Below the pieces are notes generated by a model. The model was not told where the DNA came from. It did not search any database and saw only the letters and a program-made list of their open reading frames with translations. 64,000 bases of DNA. Origin: Blastocladiella emersonii ATCC 22665 (Eukaryota; Blastocladiomycota; Blastocladiomycetes; Blastocladiales; Blastocladiaceae). Below are positions 63,406 to 64,000 of this stretch, piece after piece. The position numbers and the translations under genes are program-made. Each line of letters starts with the position of its first letter. Within the stretch, counting starts at the first letter, position 1. The stretch covers positions 930,001 to 994,000 of the forward strand of contig JANHCV010000012.1 in the NCBI GenBank assembly GCA_025594325.1. The letters are read 5' to 3'.

Positions 63406-64000
63406 TTAGACGCGCACCTTGCCGTTCTGGGCCTCCCAATCGCCAATATGCTTGTTGGTGCGGTCGACCATCTGCTGCACCGTGAGGTTCTTGCCGTACG
63501 CGTCAACAAACTGGCCCGCGGGGTCCATGAGGTACATGAAGATGGAGTGGTCGACGAGGTAATCGTCGTCGCACTCCTCCTCGGGCGGCGGCGACGAGAA
63601 GTAGACGCGGTACTGCTTGGCGGTCGCCTTGACCTGCGGGTAGGTCCCCGTGAGCCCGCGCAACCGCGGGTGGAACTCCTTGACGTACTCGCGCACCGCC
63701 GCCACATCGTCGCGCTTCGGGTCGACCGAGATGAACACCGGCACCACCTTGAGCTGGTCGTTGGGGGCGAGGGAGTCGAGCGCCTCGGCCATCTTCTCGA
63801 GCTCCTCGGGGCAAATGTCGGGGCAGTTGGTGAACCCAAAGTACACGAGCATGAACTTGCCGCGGAACGCCGCGTCCGTGATCGGCGCGCCCTGCTCGTC
63901 CGCCAGCGTGAACGGGCCGCCCAGCTTCGGCTTGCCGACGGACTGGTCCGCGTCGCGCGCGGCTACACTTACCGGAGTCAGCCGGTGTCGCGGGTACGAG
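63406..64000 (-). CDS. SCO1: SCO1/SenC copper chaperone, 5' end beyond the window (partial)
   Basis: Mitochondrial inner-membrane copper chaperone that metallates the CuA site of cytochrome c oxidase. The visible exon (63962..63406) contains SVGKPKLGGPFTLADEQG, the copper-binding CxxxC in FTNCPDICPEE, SVDPKRDD, and the copper-ligand His in YLVDHSIFMYLMDPAG. A splice acceptor GTGTAG at 63963-63968 probably precedes this exon. The mitochondrial targeting and transmembrane segments are outside the window. The 3' end faces the RRM gene 138 bp away. Confidence 0.9.
   Translation of the reverse strand, partial: SYPRHRLTPVSVAARDADQSVGKPKLGGPFTLADEQGAPITDAAFRGKFMLVYFGFTNCPDICPEELEKMAEALDSLAPNDQLKVVPVFISVDPKRDDVAAVREYVKEFHPRLRGLTGTYPQVKATAKQYRVYFSSPPPEEECDDDYLVDHSIFMYLMDPAGQFVDAYGKNLTVQQMVDRTNKHIGDWEAQNGKVRV

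Noticed and set aside
1-64000. LTR or LINE retroelements, rRNA, tRNA genes and viral insertions
   Set aside because: No reverse transcriptase or integrase motif, no rRNA-like stretch, no tRNA cloverleaf with A and B boxes and no viral gene was recognised by eye; tRNAs in particular could be missed without a scan.

Overview
This is GC-rich nuclear DNA (no operons, no Shine-Dalgarno sites) from a spliceosomal eukaryote with very short introns; the 25 or so I could place are 57-77 nt, most with a GTACG-type donor and a TAG acceptor, apart from one uncertain 117-nt case. The gene content points to a flagellated, early-diverging fungus, most likely Blastocladiomycota (Allomyces/Catenaria-like). 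It combines fungal features (GH16 Crh-type cell-wall transglycosylase with GPI signal, proteinase-K-type subtilase, DUF4470 proteins) with features of zoosporic lineages (a single-domain CatSper-like cation channel and a class C, GABA-B-type GPCR). The species assignment is inference.

Two kinds of region alternate. Conserved single-copy genes lie in compact blocks: class C GPCR, subtilase, FHA protein, CLC exchanger and a 7TM protein (4.3-18.3 kb); GH16, acyl-CoA-binding protein, UBX protein, CatSper-like channel and UBE2O-like E2 (36-45 kb); MCT-like transporter (51.7-53.1 kb); Nup82/88-like nucleoporin, two-RRM protein and SCO1 (59-64 kb, SCO1 running off the right edge). Between them lie lineage-specific multigene families at all stages of birth and decay: (i) F-box-like + leucine-rich-repeat genes (seven loci, three intact), each with an intron at the module boundary; (ii) degenerate-ankyrin proteins (four loci, one intact); (iii) DUF4470 proteins (two long genes, one running off the left edge, and one C-terminal relic); (iv) an unnamed family with a PAASR motif (two loci, one clearly broken).

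The most striking structure is a 2,439-bp PIF/Harbinger transposon (20375-22813). It has GGGCCCGTTTGGTTC terminal inverted repeats, a TAA target duplication, a spliced DDE transposase and a second ORF, and it sits inside one ankyrin-family gene. Removing the element and one TAA rejoins that gene's reading frame across the insertion point.

The possibly undescribed feature is a shared promoter-like grammar between the family genes: CACGTG-N8-ACGCGTCTC with exactly 8-bp spacing at five places (2417, 22046 reverse, 31681, 33245, 53649) plus variants, GTTGCGCCAC followed one base later by an E-box-like CACGT at four places, and GTGCGAGACA at three. This suggests that otherwise unrelated expanded families may be co-regulated, and one copy lies inside the transposon. 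All coordinates and splice sites were derived by eye and have not been tested against transcripts or databases.
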